64,000 nucleotides of DNA from Zymoseptoria tritici IPO323 (taxonomy: Eukaryota; Ascomycota; Dothideomycetes; Mycosphaerellales; Mycosphaerellaceae). The stretch spans positions 806,001 to 870,000 of the forward strand of contig NC_018206.1 of the NCBI RefSeq assembly GCF_000219625.1, read 5' to 3'. Below, in pieces: positions 10,270 through 21,711 of the stretch; positions within the stretch are counted from its first letter, which is position 1, and the number at the start of each line of letters is the position of its first letter. Made by a program: the position numbers and the translations under genes. Below the pieces are notes generated by a model, which saw nothing but the letters and a program-made list of their open reading frames with translations, was not told the origin of the DNA and did no database searches.

Positions 10270-11560
10270 ATGGCAACTCCGCTCCGGCCGCTGGTCTTAC
10301 GATCCTCTTCTATTCCTAGAGCCATTGTCTCTCGGTCTCTGCGATGTCAGCAGCTCGCTCCTCACCGACAATGGCGGCGGAGCTTGCACAACGCTCCCAT
10401 ATCACAACCTCCAGCACCACCTGATTACGCCTTTGCTTTCGAGTGAGACAGGACATATCCTACCACACAAGCACCCGCTGACTCCGCACTCCAGCATCGA
10501 TGGCGTCCTCCTCCGCTCCTCCGCCGCCCTTCCAGGTGCCACTAAAGCCCTCACCTACCTCCAATCCAAACGAATCCCATTTATCCTCCTCACCAACGGC
10601 GGCGGCAAATCCGAACAAGAGCGAGTAGCAGACCTCCAAGACAAACTCGGTGTCCCACTCTCCACCTCCAATTTCATCCAGTCCCATACGCCGTTCGCCG
10701 ACATGACCCACCACCACGACCAAACCGTGCTCGTAGCAGGAGGAGACCGGGATAAATGTCAAAGAGTCGCTGAAGGATATGGCTTCAAGAGCGTGGTCAC
10801 ACCTGGGGACATCCTCACCGCATATCCCGACATTTGGCCGTTCGCCAAAGTCTTTCGCGACTACTACTCCTCCTTCGCCAAACCTCTCCCCCACCCCATA
10901 GCCACGGACATCACCCACGACTTGACCTCTCGCCTCAAAATCGACGCCATATTCGTCTACAACGACCCTCGAGACTGGGGCCTGGACGCATCCATCATCC
11001 TCGACACACTCCTCTCCCACGCAGGCTACATCGGCACTCTATCCTCCAAGAACGGCGACACGTCATTACCGAACAACGGCTACCTCCAAGACTCCCCTCC
11101 ACCACTCTACTACTCCAACCCCGACCTGTGGTGGGCTTCCTCCTACCACGCCTCCCGCCTCGGTCAAGGCGGATTCGCCGCTGCCTTCTCCGGTCTGTGG
11201 GCTGCAGCTACCAACGGCGCGGCATTGACGAACACCCAAACGTTCGGCAAACCACATCAAGGAACGTACGAATTCGCGGAGAGGATATTGATGAGGTATC
11301 GCAAGGGATTGGTGGGCCAGGTGGGGCTTAATGCGCCGCTGAGGAGGGTTTTCATGGTGGGCGACAATCCGGAAAGCGATATCAAAGGTGCGAATCGGTA
11401 CAAGAGTGGGAGTGGGGTGCGGTGGAGTAGTGTATTGGTCAAGACGGGAGTGTGGAGGGAGGGGACGGCGCCGAGTGAAGCGTCGGAGTATACGGTGGAT
11501 GGGGTTTGGGATGCGGTCAGGTTGGGGATTGAGGAGGCGGGTGGCAGGGTGGAGGAGTAG
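10270..11560 (+). CDS. HAD-superfamily hydrolase, CECR5/HDHD5 type
   Basis: Two exons, 10270-10442 and 10495-11560, 412 aa. The 52-bp intron (GTGAGA...GCTGAC...CAG) splits the catalytic Asp codon. Splicing creates the HAD motif I D-I-D-G-V-L-L at residues 58-64, which supports the model strongly. Motif II is L-T-N-G-G-G and motif IV V-G-D-N-P-E-S-D-I-K-G-A-N-R. The Arg/Ser-rich N-terminus looks like a mitochondrial presequence. Family: the HAD-IIA group including yeast YKR070W and human CECR5/HDHD5, whose substrate is not established to my knowledge. Reading through the intron gives a longer uninterrupted frame starting at 10151, but that loses motif I. Confidence 0.88.
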
Positions 11561-12317
11561 GACTGAGGAGTCTTCGATGGAAGGGTGATGGATGGGAATT
11601 GCACGGCTGGTGGATTTTGAGAATGCATTGCTGATAAATGATAGATGTTCGATACCAAATCCTAACGACAACTTTTGCTCTAGCAAATCAGCGGTACGCA
11701 TCACAAGCAAGACGATGAACGCCAGAACACGACGGAGCCAAAACGTGCAGCGATCCGTCGACGCAGCTGTGTTGATCTCCATGGCCACGGATAGCATCCA
11801 CGGCATTATTTTTGCCTGTCTTGCATGCGCATTCGGACCAGAGGATAGCCATTACCATCTGATACTGCTCGCTATCTGGAACATGTCACAAGACCTGAAG
11901 ACTACTCGATTTTCAACAACAGAATTCTCCGACTTCGGCCAACTCGGATCCAGATACCCATTGTGGCATTATGGAGAAACCACGGCCAACTTCACCTCGT
12001 CTCGGGCAAGACTGCGGTAGTATCGTGGAGCTTCATGCAGGTACCTAGTATGCCGTGCAGGCGGGGTTGCGATGCTGCGTTATCGCTCAGAGACCACGTC
12101 TTCGCACTATTCAATCTCCCAGTATCTTTAGCTCAAACAAAAGAGTACTCATATCAAAGCTTCGAGACTACGGATACCGCTGGAAGAATACCAGAGCTCT
12201 CTGACGAGGATATCGCATCGACTTGTAGACTCAAAAACTCCCGGCAAGGCCCCAGAATCGCTCACAACAGAGCGACAAATCGATCTAGCAGCGCATCCAC
12301 CCAGCAAACAAGCCAAC
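11561..12317. other. Intergenic, upstream of the aminotransferase
   Basis: ORFs of up to about 140-215 aa occur on the plus strand here. They have no recognisable domain, and the longest overlaps the aminotransferase out of frame. No gene is claimed. Confidence 0.35.
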
Positions 12318-13852
12318 ATGTCAACCACCACAACTACCACGGCCATGACAGCCGATCAACTCCCTACACAAACCGGCACAACAGCCCAAGCCATCGCCTC
12401 ACTCCCACATCCCACCTCCAAGCCCTACTCATCCTCAATCCTCCACGCCTCTCTGAAATCCAACCCCTCGCAAATTACCTCTGCCAAAGGCAACTACATC
12501 ACAACCACCACCGGCCAGAGAATCTTCGACGCAACCGGCGGCGCGGCGGTCGCTTGTCTCGGCCACTCCCACCCTCGCGTCCGCGAAGCGATCTTGAAGC
12601 AACTGGATAGCGTGGCATACGTCTATTCGCCGTTCTTCTCCACCCCCTCATCGGAAGCTCTGGCGAAGAAATTGGTCGCTTCCACAGGTGGTGAGATGAC
12701 GAAGGCATTCATCGTCTCCTCGGGCACGGAGGCGGTTGAAGCGGCGTTGAAATTGGCGAGGCAGTATTTTCTTGAACTTCCCACTCCTCGGCCTGAGCGA
12801 ACTAATTTCATCGCGAGGAAGCAGTCGTATCATGGGAATACGCTTGGTGCGCTTGGAGTTGGGTCGCATGTTGCGAGGAGGAAGATGTATGCTCCGTTGC
12901 TGAGCGGGAATACTACGCATGTTTCGCCGGCGCATGTGTATCGTGGTATGCGGGATGGAGAGGACGAGTCCGACTACGTCGCCCGCTTGTTGGAGGAAGT
13001 CGAAGACGAGTTCCAACGTCTTGGACCAGATACGGTGTGTGGTGTGGTAGTCGAAACGATGGCGGGCCTTACCCTTGGCGCCGTTCCTCCACCTCGGGGA
13101 TACATCTCTGGCCTCAAGTCGCTTTGTGTCAAGTATGGCGCTCTCCTCATTCTCGATGAGGTGATGTGCGGTATGGGACGTACAGGCTCTCTTCACGCCT
13201 GGCAACAGGAAGAGGGCGATGCCGTTCCGCATTTACAGACTGTCGCTAAAGGACTGGGAGCTGGATATCAACCTATTGGAGCGTTGCTTGTGAATAGGAG
13301 CGTTGTTGAGGTGCTTGAAAAGGGCACGGGAAGTTTTGTGCACAGCCAGACGTATCAGGGACATCCGGTAGCCTGCGCAGCGGCGTTGGAAGTGCAGAGC
13401 GTCATCGAAGAAGAAGAACTAGTCGAGAACGTCAAAAATCTGGGAGCGTACTTGGGCAGCGAACTCAAGCGGCGTCTCGAAGCCCACCCTAATGTCGGCG
13501 ATGTTAGAGGCAGAGGGTTTCTGTGGGGCGTAAGTATCCTCCCTTCTCACCATCCCCTTCCCCACTCTCCTGTTCGCTCACGAACTGACCTCCTCGACCT
13601 CAGATCGAATTCGTACAAAACAAACAGACGAAACAACCCTTCCCCGCCTCTCGAAAGTTGGCCGCACAACTCCACGCGGTCGGCATGAGTCCAGGCTTCG
13701 ACATCTCCCTGCTACCCGGCGGAGGCGTGGCGGATGGAACAGATGGCGATGTGATCGTTGTGGCGCCGGCGTACAATTGTTCGAGGGAGGATGTGGACTT
13801 CATTGTGGAGAAGATGGTCAAGGTTGTTGAGGAGGTTTTGGGACCAGTTTGA
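12318..13852 (+). CDS. Class III PLP-dependent aminotransferase
   Basis: Two exons, 12318-13529 and 13604-13852, with a 74-bp intron (GTAAGT...CTGAC...CAG), 486 aa. Family of omega-amino and diamine transaminases, which move an amino group from a primary amine or omega-amino acid to a keto acid. Visible motifs: G-H-S-H-P-R-V near 82; phosphate-binding S-S-G-T-E-A-V (134-140); K-Q-S-Y-H-G-N-T (168-175); PLP ring-binding Asp280 in L-I-L-D-E-V-M-C-G-M-G-R-T-G; Schiff-base Lys311 in V-A-K-G-L-G-A-G-Y. The second exon completes the C-terminal domain. Substrate cannot be told from sequence. Tandem on the same strand with the following fructosamine kinase-like gene, 462 bp away. Confidence 0.9.
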
Positions 13853-14314
13853 GAGAGGGACGGTCCATCAACGGGGCTGTGAGGGCAGGCGCTGGCCTTC
13901 GCGAGCTTTCTGAGATGTGAAGATACTACTGCGCTTGCGAATGGGTCCGGCGAGGTCCATGTCCTTGTCATTGCGTAGTACATTTCAGGGAGGACGGCCA
14001 AAGACAACTGTTGAGCCGGAGTTCTGCCGAAGTCCATACTTCGTCGTCGACAATGCTGTGGTCTTGATCTTTGGTCTCTGCCTCGAGTATACCGCTGTCT
14101 CGTTTCTCCTGTCCTCCTGCAGAATAATGAATACTTCCTGTGTGTTGTACGGTAACCTAGGAAGCTGAGTGCCGATCTTCTTCCTCCGTTTGCGACTGAC
14201 ATCACCTCACATCTCTGCACTCACATCGTCCTTTCTCTTCGAAACAACCATTTCTGAAGCCACGAAGCCATCCTCTGTATACACAAGTCGAAACTTCAGA
14301 GCGGAAACGCCAGC
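13853..14314. other. Intergenic
   Basis: 3' region of the aminotransferase and 5' region of the next plus-strand gene. No additional gene seen. Confidence 0.4.
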
Positions 14315-15325
14315 ATGGCGACCCTGGATCCCGCTCTGATAAAGCTCCTGTCAATTTCTCCTTCGACCTCCAGCAAGATATCCTCCATCGGCGGCGGCGA
14401 TTCTTCCGCCTCGGCCTCCAAAGTCACGATCACCAACGAAGATGGGACAAGCACGCAATACTTCCTCAAGACTGGGCGTGGTCCCTCGGCTGCACTCATG
14501 TTCGCAGGCGAGCACGCCTCACTCAACGCTCTTAGCACCGCCGTGCCCTCCATGTGCCCGAAATCCTTCGGACATGGCGAATTTATCGATACCCCTGGGA
14601 AATCCTTCCTACTTACGGAGTTCCTGGATTTGAGCGCCGGCGGTCGAAGCAGAGGGAAAAGCCAAGGTCCGACATCTCTCGCCCAAAAATTGGCCAAACT
14701 CCACACAATTCCCGCTCCAATACCGGAGCGCTATGAAGCTCCTCAATTCGGCTTCCCAGTCCAGACTTGCTGCGGAGATACAGCGCAAGACAATACCTTC
14801 TCCTCCTCCTGGGCGGACATCTACGCCAACTCCCGCCTCCGCTTCATCGTCCGCGAAGCCGAGAGAAATCAGGGTAAAGACGCCGAGATGAGCAATATGG
14901 TCGACGAACTTTGCACTCGCGTCGTGCCGCGCCTCATTGGCGACAACCATCTAGATGGTGGCAAAGGCGTCACACCCGTCGTTGTCCACGGTGATCTTTG
15001 GTCTGGGAACGCTTCTCGGGGCAAGTTGCCCGGTATGGCAGAGCCGGAAGATGTGGTCTTCGACTCGTCGGCTTGCTATGCACATTCGGAGTACGAGTTG
15101 GGTATTATGAAGATGTTCGGCGGGTTCGGAGGGGAGTTCATGAGGGAGTATCATGAATTGGTGCCGAAGACAGAACCGAAGGAGGAGTATGACGATCGGA
15201 TCAAATTGTACGAGCTGTATCACCATCTAAACCATCATGCGATGTTTGGTGGCGGATATCGAAGTGGGGCGATGGGGATAATGAGGATTCTGGTTGGGAA
15301 GTACGGGAGCGATGAAAAATCATAA
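14315..15325 (+). CDS. Fructosamine-3-kinase / ketosamine-3-kinase-like protein
   Basis: Single exon, 336 aa, the usual length of the family. These enzymes phosphorylate ketosamines formed by protein or amine glycation, leading to deglycation. The aminoglycoside-kinase-like fold is shown by an N-terminal lobe with Y-F-L-K-T (Lys52), the helix E-H-A-S-L-N-A-L (66-73), and the catalytic loop V-H-G-D-L-W-S-G-N (224-232, base Asp227). The metal-binding segment is V-F-D-S-S-A-C-Y-A-H-S-E-Y-E-L-G. The ATG at 14315 is the first in frame and lies in a good context after a C/A-rich leader. Confidence 0.9.
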   Translation: MATLDPALIKLLSISPSTSSKISSIGGGDSSASASKVTITNEDGTSTQYFLKTGRGPSAALMFAGEHASLNALSTAVPSMCPKSFGHGEFIDTPGKSFLLTEFLDLSAGGRSRGKSQGPTSLAQKLAKLHTIPAPIPERYEAPQFGFPVQTCCGDTAQDNTFSSSWADIYANSRLRFIVREAERNQGKDAEMSNMVDELCTRVVPRLIGDNHLDGGKGVTPVVVHGDLWSGNASRGKLPGMAEPEDVVFDSSACYAHSEYELGIMKMFGGFGGEFMREYHELVPKTEPKEEYDDRIKLYELYHHLNHHAMFGGGYRSGAMGIMRILVGKYGSDEKS

Positions 15326-15398
15326 TAGGACGGAGTTGTGACCGGAGGCTGCTGAACGAAAGGAGTACGCCCAATGGGAAAGTCACGCGCTCCAATTG
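15326..15398. other. Short spacer
   Basis: 73 bases between the kinase-like gene and the convergent candidate secreted protein. Confidence 0.3.
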
Positions 15399-15638
15399 CT
15401 ACGGTAAGTGGCCACAGGACCGCAGGTGGTCGCAGTACCACGCCAACGGCCATTCTTCGCACAAAACCGATCCATGGACGGCACTGATCGTCGAGGACTC
15501 CTTTCCCGCTCGGTCGTATCGAGAAGAAAGCAGAGCAGAGAATACCTCATCGGAGCCGTATTGATACTGGCAGACGCAGCGGGAGTAGCGGGCTGAGGTG
15601 GTGGTGAGGAGGAGGATGAAGACGGGAAGGAAGTGCAT
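15399..15638 (-). CDS. Candidate small secreted protein, 79 aa
   Basis: Unrecognised family. The ATG at 15638 opens with M-H-F-L-P-V-F-I-L-L-L-T-T-T-S-A, a convincing signal peptide, followed by R-Y-S-R-C-V-C. Five cysteines lie at 21, 23, 60, 69 and 75. Possible donors (GTATCA, GTATTC) and an acceptor (GACGATCAG) could remove an internal segment and change the C-terminal frame. An alternative downstream frame also carries two cysteines, so the mature end is uncertain. Calling it a gene rests on the signal peptide and cysteine content only. Confidence 0.38.
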   Translation of the reverse strand: MHFLPVFILLLTTTSARYSRCVCQYQYGSDEVFSALLSSRYDRAGKESSTISAVHGSVLCEEWPLAWYCDHLRSCGHLP

Positions 15639-16097
15639 GGCTGCGGGACTGAGTGTGCCGTTTTGGACGGGGATATGGGTGTGCCGTTGGGCTGCGTGGT
15701 TGTATCAAGCAGAGTCGGCGGGCGATGTCTGGAGGAAGTAGAAGGATCGACGGACGACGAAGAAAAGAGGATGCGATCGCCGGAGTAGAACAGTTGGGGC
15801 GGAGCTGCAGACCGTGGCAACTGTCGTCTGTTCATCACGCATTGCCAACTCGTTCAGGAAGATCCAGACAGATCGATGCGTGTCCCAGAAGCAAGGGCTG
15901 GTATAGAAGCCTACTCCTCGAGCCTGACAGCCTCACTCTGGCAGAGCTGACGTACCGACCTTGAGCCTATGGGAGACTGGAACTGAGATATTGTGATTGG
16001 AAATCCATCAGCTGAGGCTACGTATCAATCGAATCTGAGCTTGGTACAACAGAGCAACTAGCCGGTCGAAGATGTGCATCGCGCGGGAAATGCCCAT
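15639..16097. other. Intergenic
   Basis: Nothing recognised beyond shadow ORFs. Promoter of the candidate secreted protein on one side, 3' end of the oxygenase gene on the other. Confidence 0.35.
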
Positions 16098-17098
16098 CTA
16101 GTCGACAACATCATTCTCATGGAAAACCAAACACCTCACCTCAATACTCTCCCTCTCCTCCTTGGCCTCCGTCCCCTCAACCTCAAACGCCGAATGCGGC
16201 ACCCTCTTCGCTCTCACTCCATCTTCCGCCCGATTATCAAAACACTTGATCAACACCACCTCCTCAGGAGTCTGATGGTGCTTATAGAACCACTTCTGTC
16301 CCTCAGCATGCTTGACACTGAGAGTTTCGCCCTTGCGGGTATCGTAGATTAGGCCGATTGGCACGAGATCCTCTTCCGCGACGCTCTGGGATTGGGCGAC
16401 GGCTAATGGATCCCGGAGGACTGTGCGGATTGGTCGCCAGACGTTGATGATTTGAACGCGGCCGCGGAGGAGATGGTCGGCTTCGGATGGGAGATGGTGA
16501 GGGACGCGGGACAGGGCGGCGGAGTAAGATTGGTCGATGTGAACGCGGCGGACGGGACCGCGGAGGTTGAGTTTCGGTGAGGTTTGGTCCTCCTGGGCTG
16601 GGTCGGAGGCGGTGGCCGGGGTGGGGCGTCGAATGGTGTGGTCGAAGATGAAGGTGCGGGTTGCGCCGGTGCTGAGGATGGGAGAGTTAGTATATTTTGC
16701 AGAGGACATAGTTGGACAGGAAACAGGACGTACACATCTTTCAGCAACTGATCAATCTCCTTGTAGTACGTTTCCTTAATCACATCGTCGTCCAAGAAGT
16801 CCTTCTCCCCGCTCACGCTCGGCACCAATTGGAAGCCATGGCTGTCGAGCGTGTACTTGTCTTCATCTCCGGTTACATCGTGGATCGTGACTTTGTGGGC
16901 GTCGACAGGTCGTTCATATGTCTCTGGTCGACCGACGTACGTCGGCGCGGGTGGCGAGCCATCTTCGTTGTCTTTGTGGAAGTTGAGAATTGTTTCCACG
17001 TCGTGTTTGCGAGGTTTCGAAGTGACTTTCAATGCTGGTGCTACATGGTTGTGGGTCGAAAAAGTGTGGACGTGTTGTTGGGTTGTGGTGGTCGCCAT
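16098..17098 (-). CDS. CmcJ/AsaB-type hydroxylase/desaturase-like oxygenase
   Basis: Two exons, 17098-16734 and 16671-16098, joined over a 62-bp intron (GTACGT...CTAAC...CAG), 312 aa. It resembles the fungal AsaB/CmcJ/NvfI family of Fe(II)-dependent oxygenases, some of which act in secondary metabolism. Key segments: P-V-R-R-V-H-I-D-Q-S-Y-S-A-A (His166/Asp168 as likely iron ligands), I-N-V-W-R-P-I, and V-P-H-S-A-F as a likely distal His. No biosynthetic core gene is next to it, so its substrate is unknown. It is tail-to-head with the kinase gene upstream on the same strand. Confidence 0.82.
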
Positions 17099-17634
17099 GA
17101 TTTGCCGGCTGGTGTTCTGAATAGTTCTGCTTTTTGCAACAGGCAGAGATGGACATGGGTGATATAACTAGAGTCGTCCTGCTCCTGCGATATAATGGTC
17201 AGCAGAATGATTTGCATTACCAAGCGGTGCGTCTGATGTTCTTGTCCCCGCAAGCACGCCTTCGTGCAGCTGTGTTGCGATTGAGGATTGTCAATGCGAT
17301 CGACCAATCGAACAGCTGCCTGTACCTCGTCTGTAACAACATGCAGAGTGAGCGTATCAATCCTTTACCATTTCAAATCAGACGTTCATGCTCGATACAT
17401 GCCAAAGGGCGCACAAAACTGCATAAGTTGTGCCTGCTGGACGGCCTGATTAGCAAGCTCAACACCTTCCTGCAGGATGCTCGGCTCGATGCCAGTTTTG
17501 TAGCCGCCGCTGAGCAATGCAAGACGTCTCGCAGTTGCGCTTCGCACATCATGCGCGACGAACCAGCAATGCCCTTCAAAAGGACACCGGGCGGTCTTCG
17601 ACCAAAGCCACTCGACTGTATCGTAGAGGCGATA
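17099..17634. other. Intergenic
   Basis: Promoter region of the oxygenase and 3' region of the kinase. No gene or RNA recognised. Confidence 0.4.
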
Positions 17635-19138
17635 TCATCCTGTCCGCTGTAGCTGTCGCTGCCAAGCAGGCATCGCCCATTTGACCATGTATTCGGAAGC
17701 CAGCAACTCCTCCGCCGTCGCCCTCTCGCTTGGCTCAAACTTCAACATCGACCTCAAAAGTTCTTCCAAAGCCCGCATCTCTCCGCCTTCCACATCCCAA
17801 TCGCACGTCTCCCTCGTCTCGCCTCGTCCCAATCGCCACAAGCGTTGCTGCAGCGGTCGGAACTTGGGGGTGTGGATTCTTTTAATGTCCTCAATGTAGG
17901 ATCCATCCGGCTGGAAGAACTCTTGGCGCTGGGCCCATTTATCCCACCATCGCTTCGGCGGCTGACCCAGTGCATTGATTGTATCCGCGAGAAGGTCATC
18001 TCGATCCGAGGCAAAGCTCTCGAATAAAGGCCGCTCACCAAGTACCTCGTACAGGCTGACACCGAGCGTCCAGACATCCGCGGCCGGCGTTATGGGCTCG
18101 CCGAAGAAGTCTTCTGGAGGCAGATATAGAGCAGGGCTGTGTAGCTCGGGTGTGCTGTCCGCAGGCCACATGAAAGATGTTCCATAGTCAATTATCTGGA
18201 CTTCTGGGTCGACGATTTGATCTGCGGGTATTTCGTTGTTGAGCGGATAGACAGCGTAGAGTGGCGCATGAGGTTGAGCCGGGGCGCCATCGATTCTGCG
18301 GATTGGCACCGTGTCGAGGCGATACTGCTTGTATAACATGTCGGGCTCCAATGTCTCAAGATCTGGACCGCGCAGGAGGAGGTTTCGGAGGTGGAGATCT
18401 GCTTGATATGTTAGTCGTGAGGGATTTGCGCCTGAATGATTCATCGTACATACCTGCATGGCAGACTCCGTGCGCGTGTATATATGAAAGCCCCATGATC
18501 AGCTGAGCGGCAATAGATCTCGCGGTCTCGGCCGGGAACATGAAATTCGTCGAATTCTCTTTCAATTCCGGGATGCTGCAACCAGCGGGCTCTTGTACTA
18601 GGCAACTGTGTCGCCCATTGGGACCTTTGATCGAAAACTCTTCGAGGAGCAAAGGAATGAAACGCTTCCCTTGGTCCCACGAGTCTCCGTCGCTGAGATA
18701 ACGGAGGATTTCCCCTTCGCTGTCATTTTCTGATCCGCTGGCGAGCAGGATCTTCAGCGAGACAGATCGGTTGCGCAATTGGTCCCGAGCGAGCCAAATG
18801 GTCGAATAGCCTCCGTATCCAAGCTTGTGAACGACGTGATAGCGGCCGTCATGGAATGTGTCTCCAATGACCACAGGGTGATAGCCGCCGGGACTGTATT
18901 CTTCGAAATCTTCAACATCTACCTCGCGATCATACGTGCGCTCGCGCGGCGCAGATGCGTTGAAGGACATCGAGCGGAAGCACACGCTGCGGAGAGGATG
19001 AGAGGATGCAGAGCGGGAAGCGAGAGCAAATGTCAAAGGTCTGGTGCTTGTTGACGAGAGACGCGGTTTTTGGAACGATCGAGGTCGAAGTTGGGAGATG
19101 TGGGCGACAAGTTGTCGTTTGCACCTCCACCAGCTCAT
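17635..19138 (-). CDS. SRPK-like serine/threonine protein kinase
   Basis: Two exons, 19138-18454 and 18398-17635, with a 55-bp intron (GTATGT...CTAAC...CAG), 482 aa. Kinase of the fungal SRPK-like expansion. The Gly loop is L-G-Y-G-G-Y-S-T-I-W (106-115), ATP lysine Lys129 in V-S-L-K, and the catalytic loop H-A-D-L-H-L-R-N (227-234, base Asp229), made by the splice. The metal-binding loop is I-I-D-Y-G-T (DYG instead of DFG), and D-V-W-T-L-G-V-S-L-Y-E lies in the C lobe. SR-protein kinases phosphorylate Arg/Ser splicing factors, but members of this expansion often have unknown targets. The first 57 residues are basic and may be an organelle signal or an over-extended start; Met57 is an alternative. 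Confidence 0.88.
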
Positions 19139-19698
19139 CGTGAGAAAGTCGCACCTTCGCGAATCGTCGTGTCTGGCACCGATGAGCGCGTGTCAACATT
19201 TCGTTACCCTACCAACGTGATGGGTGTCGAGCGTAATTCCGCATGTCCATTGTGATCTCAACGACACGCGGTCGCGATGTCTCACGGGACAATGTTGTTA
19301 GAGAACGTGAAGAAGCTGGAGATTCACGAACAGGGAACTTCGTAGTGTATAGTCGCCCATAAACAGCGCCAAGACCACATCACTATCCCGTCTTCCATGC
19401 CTACACCACATATAGCTTGCCTCGATTCTCGACACGACCGCGCAGTGGTACTTGCACGAGATGCCTTCGGTTTGATCAGAATGGCATGGCTCCTGGACCT
19501 CAGCGCTGATGCAAATGGCTGACGACGAAGCGAAGCGCAAGCTTCACGGCTGTGCATGTGCAATCTCAGTATTCACCAATATCCATGGCAACAATGTGAA
19601 TAATGCAGCATTGCAACCTCATGAAGACGGAGCCAAACTGATCGTTATCATGTCTCTTCCTCGGACAATTGTTCAACAACGCCTCCGCCAGCCTCACG
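19139..19698. other. Intergenic, divergent promoters
   Basis: Between the minus-strand kinase and the plus-strand small gene at 19699. No other feature seen. Confidence 0.4.
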
Positions 19699-20219
19699 AT
19701 GGCTGCCCGGACTATCGAATACATCTGGAAGATTACACGACCAAAGGACGAGGCAATCGCACGAGCTCTGATGCATGCAGCCTACCAGACTGCGGTACAG
19801 ACGGATCCAAATACGACCCAGGTCCTGATCAGGTATGACAAGCTTCAGCGACAGATTCATAGTTCAGCAGCAGCCACTGACCGCTCCACAACTCAGATCT
19901 TACGTCCATACGTCGACCAAAACCCGTGGCATGCACAGGCCAGACGACCCTCTTGTCACCATCTCCTTGAAGAATCCAGTAACTGCGCAACAGCAGAAGC
20001 ATCAAAACAAGTCACGGCTACACCAACGACGTACGCTCGTTCAATGTGGTCAAGGTCGTGCCTAGCGACTACATCAAGGACGATCGTGTAGCGAAAGCGT
20101 GGCCAGCCCGCATGGCTACCAATCCGAAAGACACGTTTGCGGGCGAGCCTGGTCTGCTCGGACCAAACGACACGAAGAATTCCTTCATCACATGGCCCTC
20201 GGAAGAGACCGGCGAGTGA
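19699..20219 (+). pseudogene. Small gene with probable frameshift
   Basis: Family not identified. The ATG at 19699 opens M-A-A-R-T-I-E-Y-I-W-K-I-T-R-P-K-D-E. A good 64-bp intron (19833-19896; GTATGA...CTGAC...CAG) leads into S-Y-V-H-T-S-T-K-T-R-G-M-H-R-P-D-D-P-L-V-T-I-S-L-K-N. From about 19980 the frame degenerates, while a +1 frame reads S-H-G-Y-T-N-D-V-R-S-F-N-V-V-K-V-V and runs to a stop at 20217-20219. Either a one-base change broke the gene, or a second 76-bp intron (19979-20054) with weak signals is removed, giving 126 aa in frame. The coding look of the skipped segment favours a frameshift. Confidence 0.5.
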
Positions 20220-20640
20220 TCGAACTCGAGAGACGTCGAGAACACCATCCAGCAGGCGTCTCGGGTTCGTGGCCGCGATGGCGGAAATCTGCTTTTGTGT
20301 CTGGGCCCAGGATGTGTTCGTTGGGGAAGGACACGAGCATAGAAAGCAGTATCTGTCTCATGGCCTATCAGCGCTTCTACTGCTCCGTGCATCATCGACG
20401 TCGCGACTCACAGGTGTGCTTTGGTGACTCCAGTACTCTCGACTTCACTTATCATGGCGGCACGACATAGTACCTGAAATTTCAGCAATAGCATTTTCAG
20501 ACTCAGCAGGTGTGTGTTGATTGCGGCAACTATCCATCATAACCGCAAATACCACAATTGACCCATGTGCGCACTTTCCCAGTGACGCCGTGCCTATGCC
20601 CGTATTTTGAAGTCGTGAAGTCCAGAGATGAGCGATTTGC
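20220..20640. other. Intergenic
   Basis: Convergent 3' regions of the small gene and rps9. Nothing recognised. Confidence 0.4.
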
Positions 20641-21711
20641 TTACTCCTCCTCCTCATCGCCAGCATCATCACCACCAGCATCCTTGTTGGCGGCAGCGGC
20701 GGCCTTCTTTCTCCGCACACGACCGGGACGTCCACCACCGAATGGCGAGGTAAGGGCGAAGTCGATGTGCTTCTGCGAATCGAGACGGACGATGAAGGAT
20801 GGGACGTTGACGATTTGCTTGCCGACGCTGGAGTGGTTGTCAGTGATGTGTATGACAGAGATCAGAAGATGTCGAGACATACCGGATGTGGCGCTGGCGG
20901 ATGAGAACACGAGCGTGGTGAATGGACTTGGCGAGGCCGAGCTTGTACACGCAAGTCTGGAGGCGGCGCTCCAAGAAATCCTCAACCTTGAGGGCAAGCA
21001 CGTAATCGAGCTTCATGCGGGACTCGTCGAGCACACCGACACGGACCAGACGGCGAATGAGAGCGTTGCCTTCGAAGAGACGCTTGGGGTCCTTCTCGTC
21101 CATGGTGAGAAGCTGACTGAGAGGATGTCAGTCGATTGTTCTGCTTGCGCACCTCTTGCATGTATCCTTACCGAGCGGCACGACGAATCTTGGAGAGGGT
21201 GAGGCCGACGCGCCACACCTCACGCTTGTTGCGGAGACCATATTCTCCGACGGTCTTCAACTCGGCGTCACTATGTAGGTTGTTAGACCATTGACTTGAA
21301 CGCGAGCAAGCTCACGATCAGTGGCCATGGGAGTGTACTGACAGACGAGCCGACTCGAATGGACGACGTGGGACCTTGTAGGTCTTGGAGTAACTGCGTC
21401 TGAGTGGTTGTTAGCATGGATTGACGGTCTTTTGAAGGAATCCGAGCGGTCGAAATGCGGCGACCTGGCGGTGGTGCGATTGAGCTGTGTGATGTATGCA
21501 ATCCTCCTCTTGATTCATCCATTGCTGGTCTTCTGTCACACGGCGACCATTGCAGCAATGTATTCCTCCTTTCTGTCCACCACCCAACTCGCTCGAGAGA
21601 CCTCATTTCGCATCGCAATACCCTGCATCGCACCAATCGCACCGTCGTCCAAGTCGCTGCATTCGAGGGTTCCGCTGCGTTCGCGTGGGATATTGTGACT
21701 TACGGGGCCAT
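20641..21711 (-). CDS. rps9: 40S ribosomal protein S9 (uS4)
   Basis: Five exons: 21711-21704 (only 8 nt, ATGGCCCC), 21399-21343, 21270-21172, 21116-20883 and 20827-20641, total 194 aa. Introns are 304, 72, 55 and 55 bp, all GT-AG with CTAAC/CTGAC branch sites. The product starts [16 protein letters not shown]. It contains the S4 RNA-binding segment ([18 protein letters not shown]) and ends in the Lys/Ala-rich then acidic tail of fungal uS4. A primary rRNA-binding protein of the small subunit, near the mRNA entry. The long first intron could carry regulatory sequence; no convincing snoRNA boxes were seen. Confidence 0.97.

Noticed and set aside
10151..10494. Unspliced N-terminal extension of the HAD hydrolase
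   Set aside because: It lacks the catalytic D-I-D-G-V motif, which appears only when the 52-bp intron is removed from the frame starting at 10270.
21400..21703. snoRNA in the first rps9 intron
   Set aside because: No paired C (RTGATGA) and D (CTGA) boxes in suitable order and spacing were seen.
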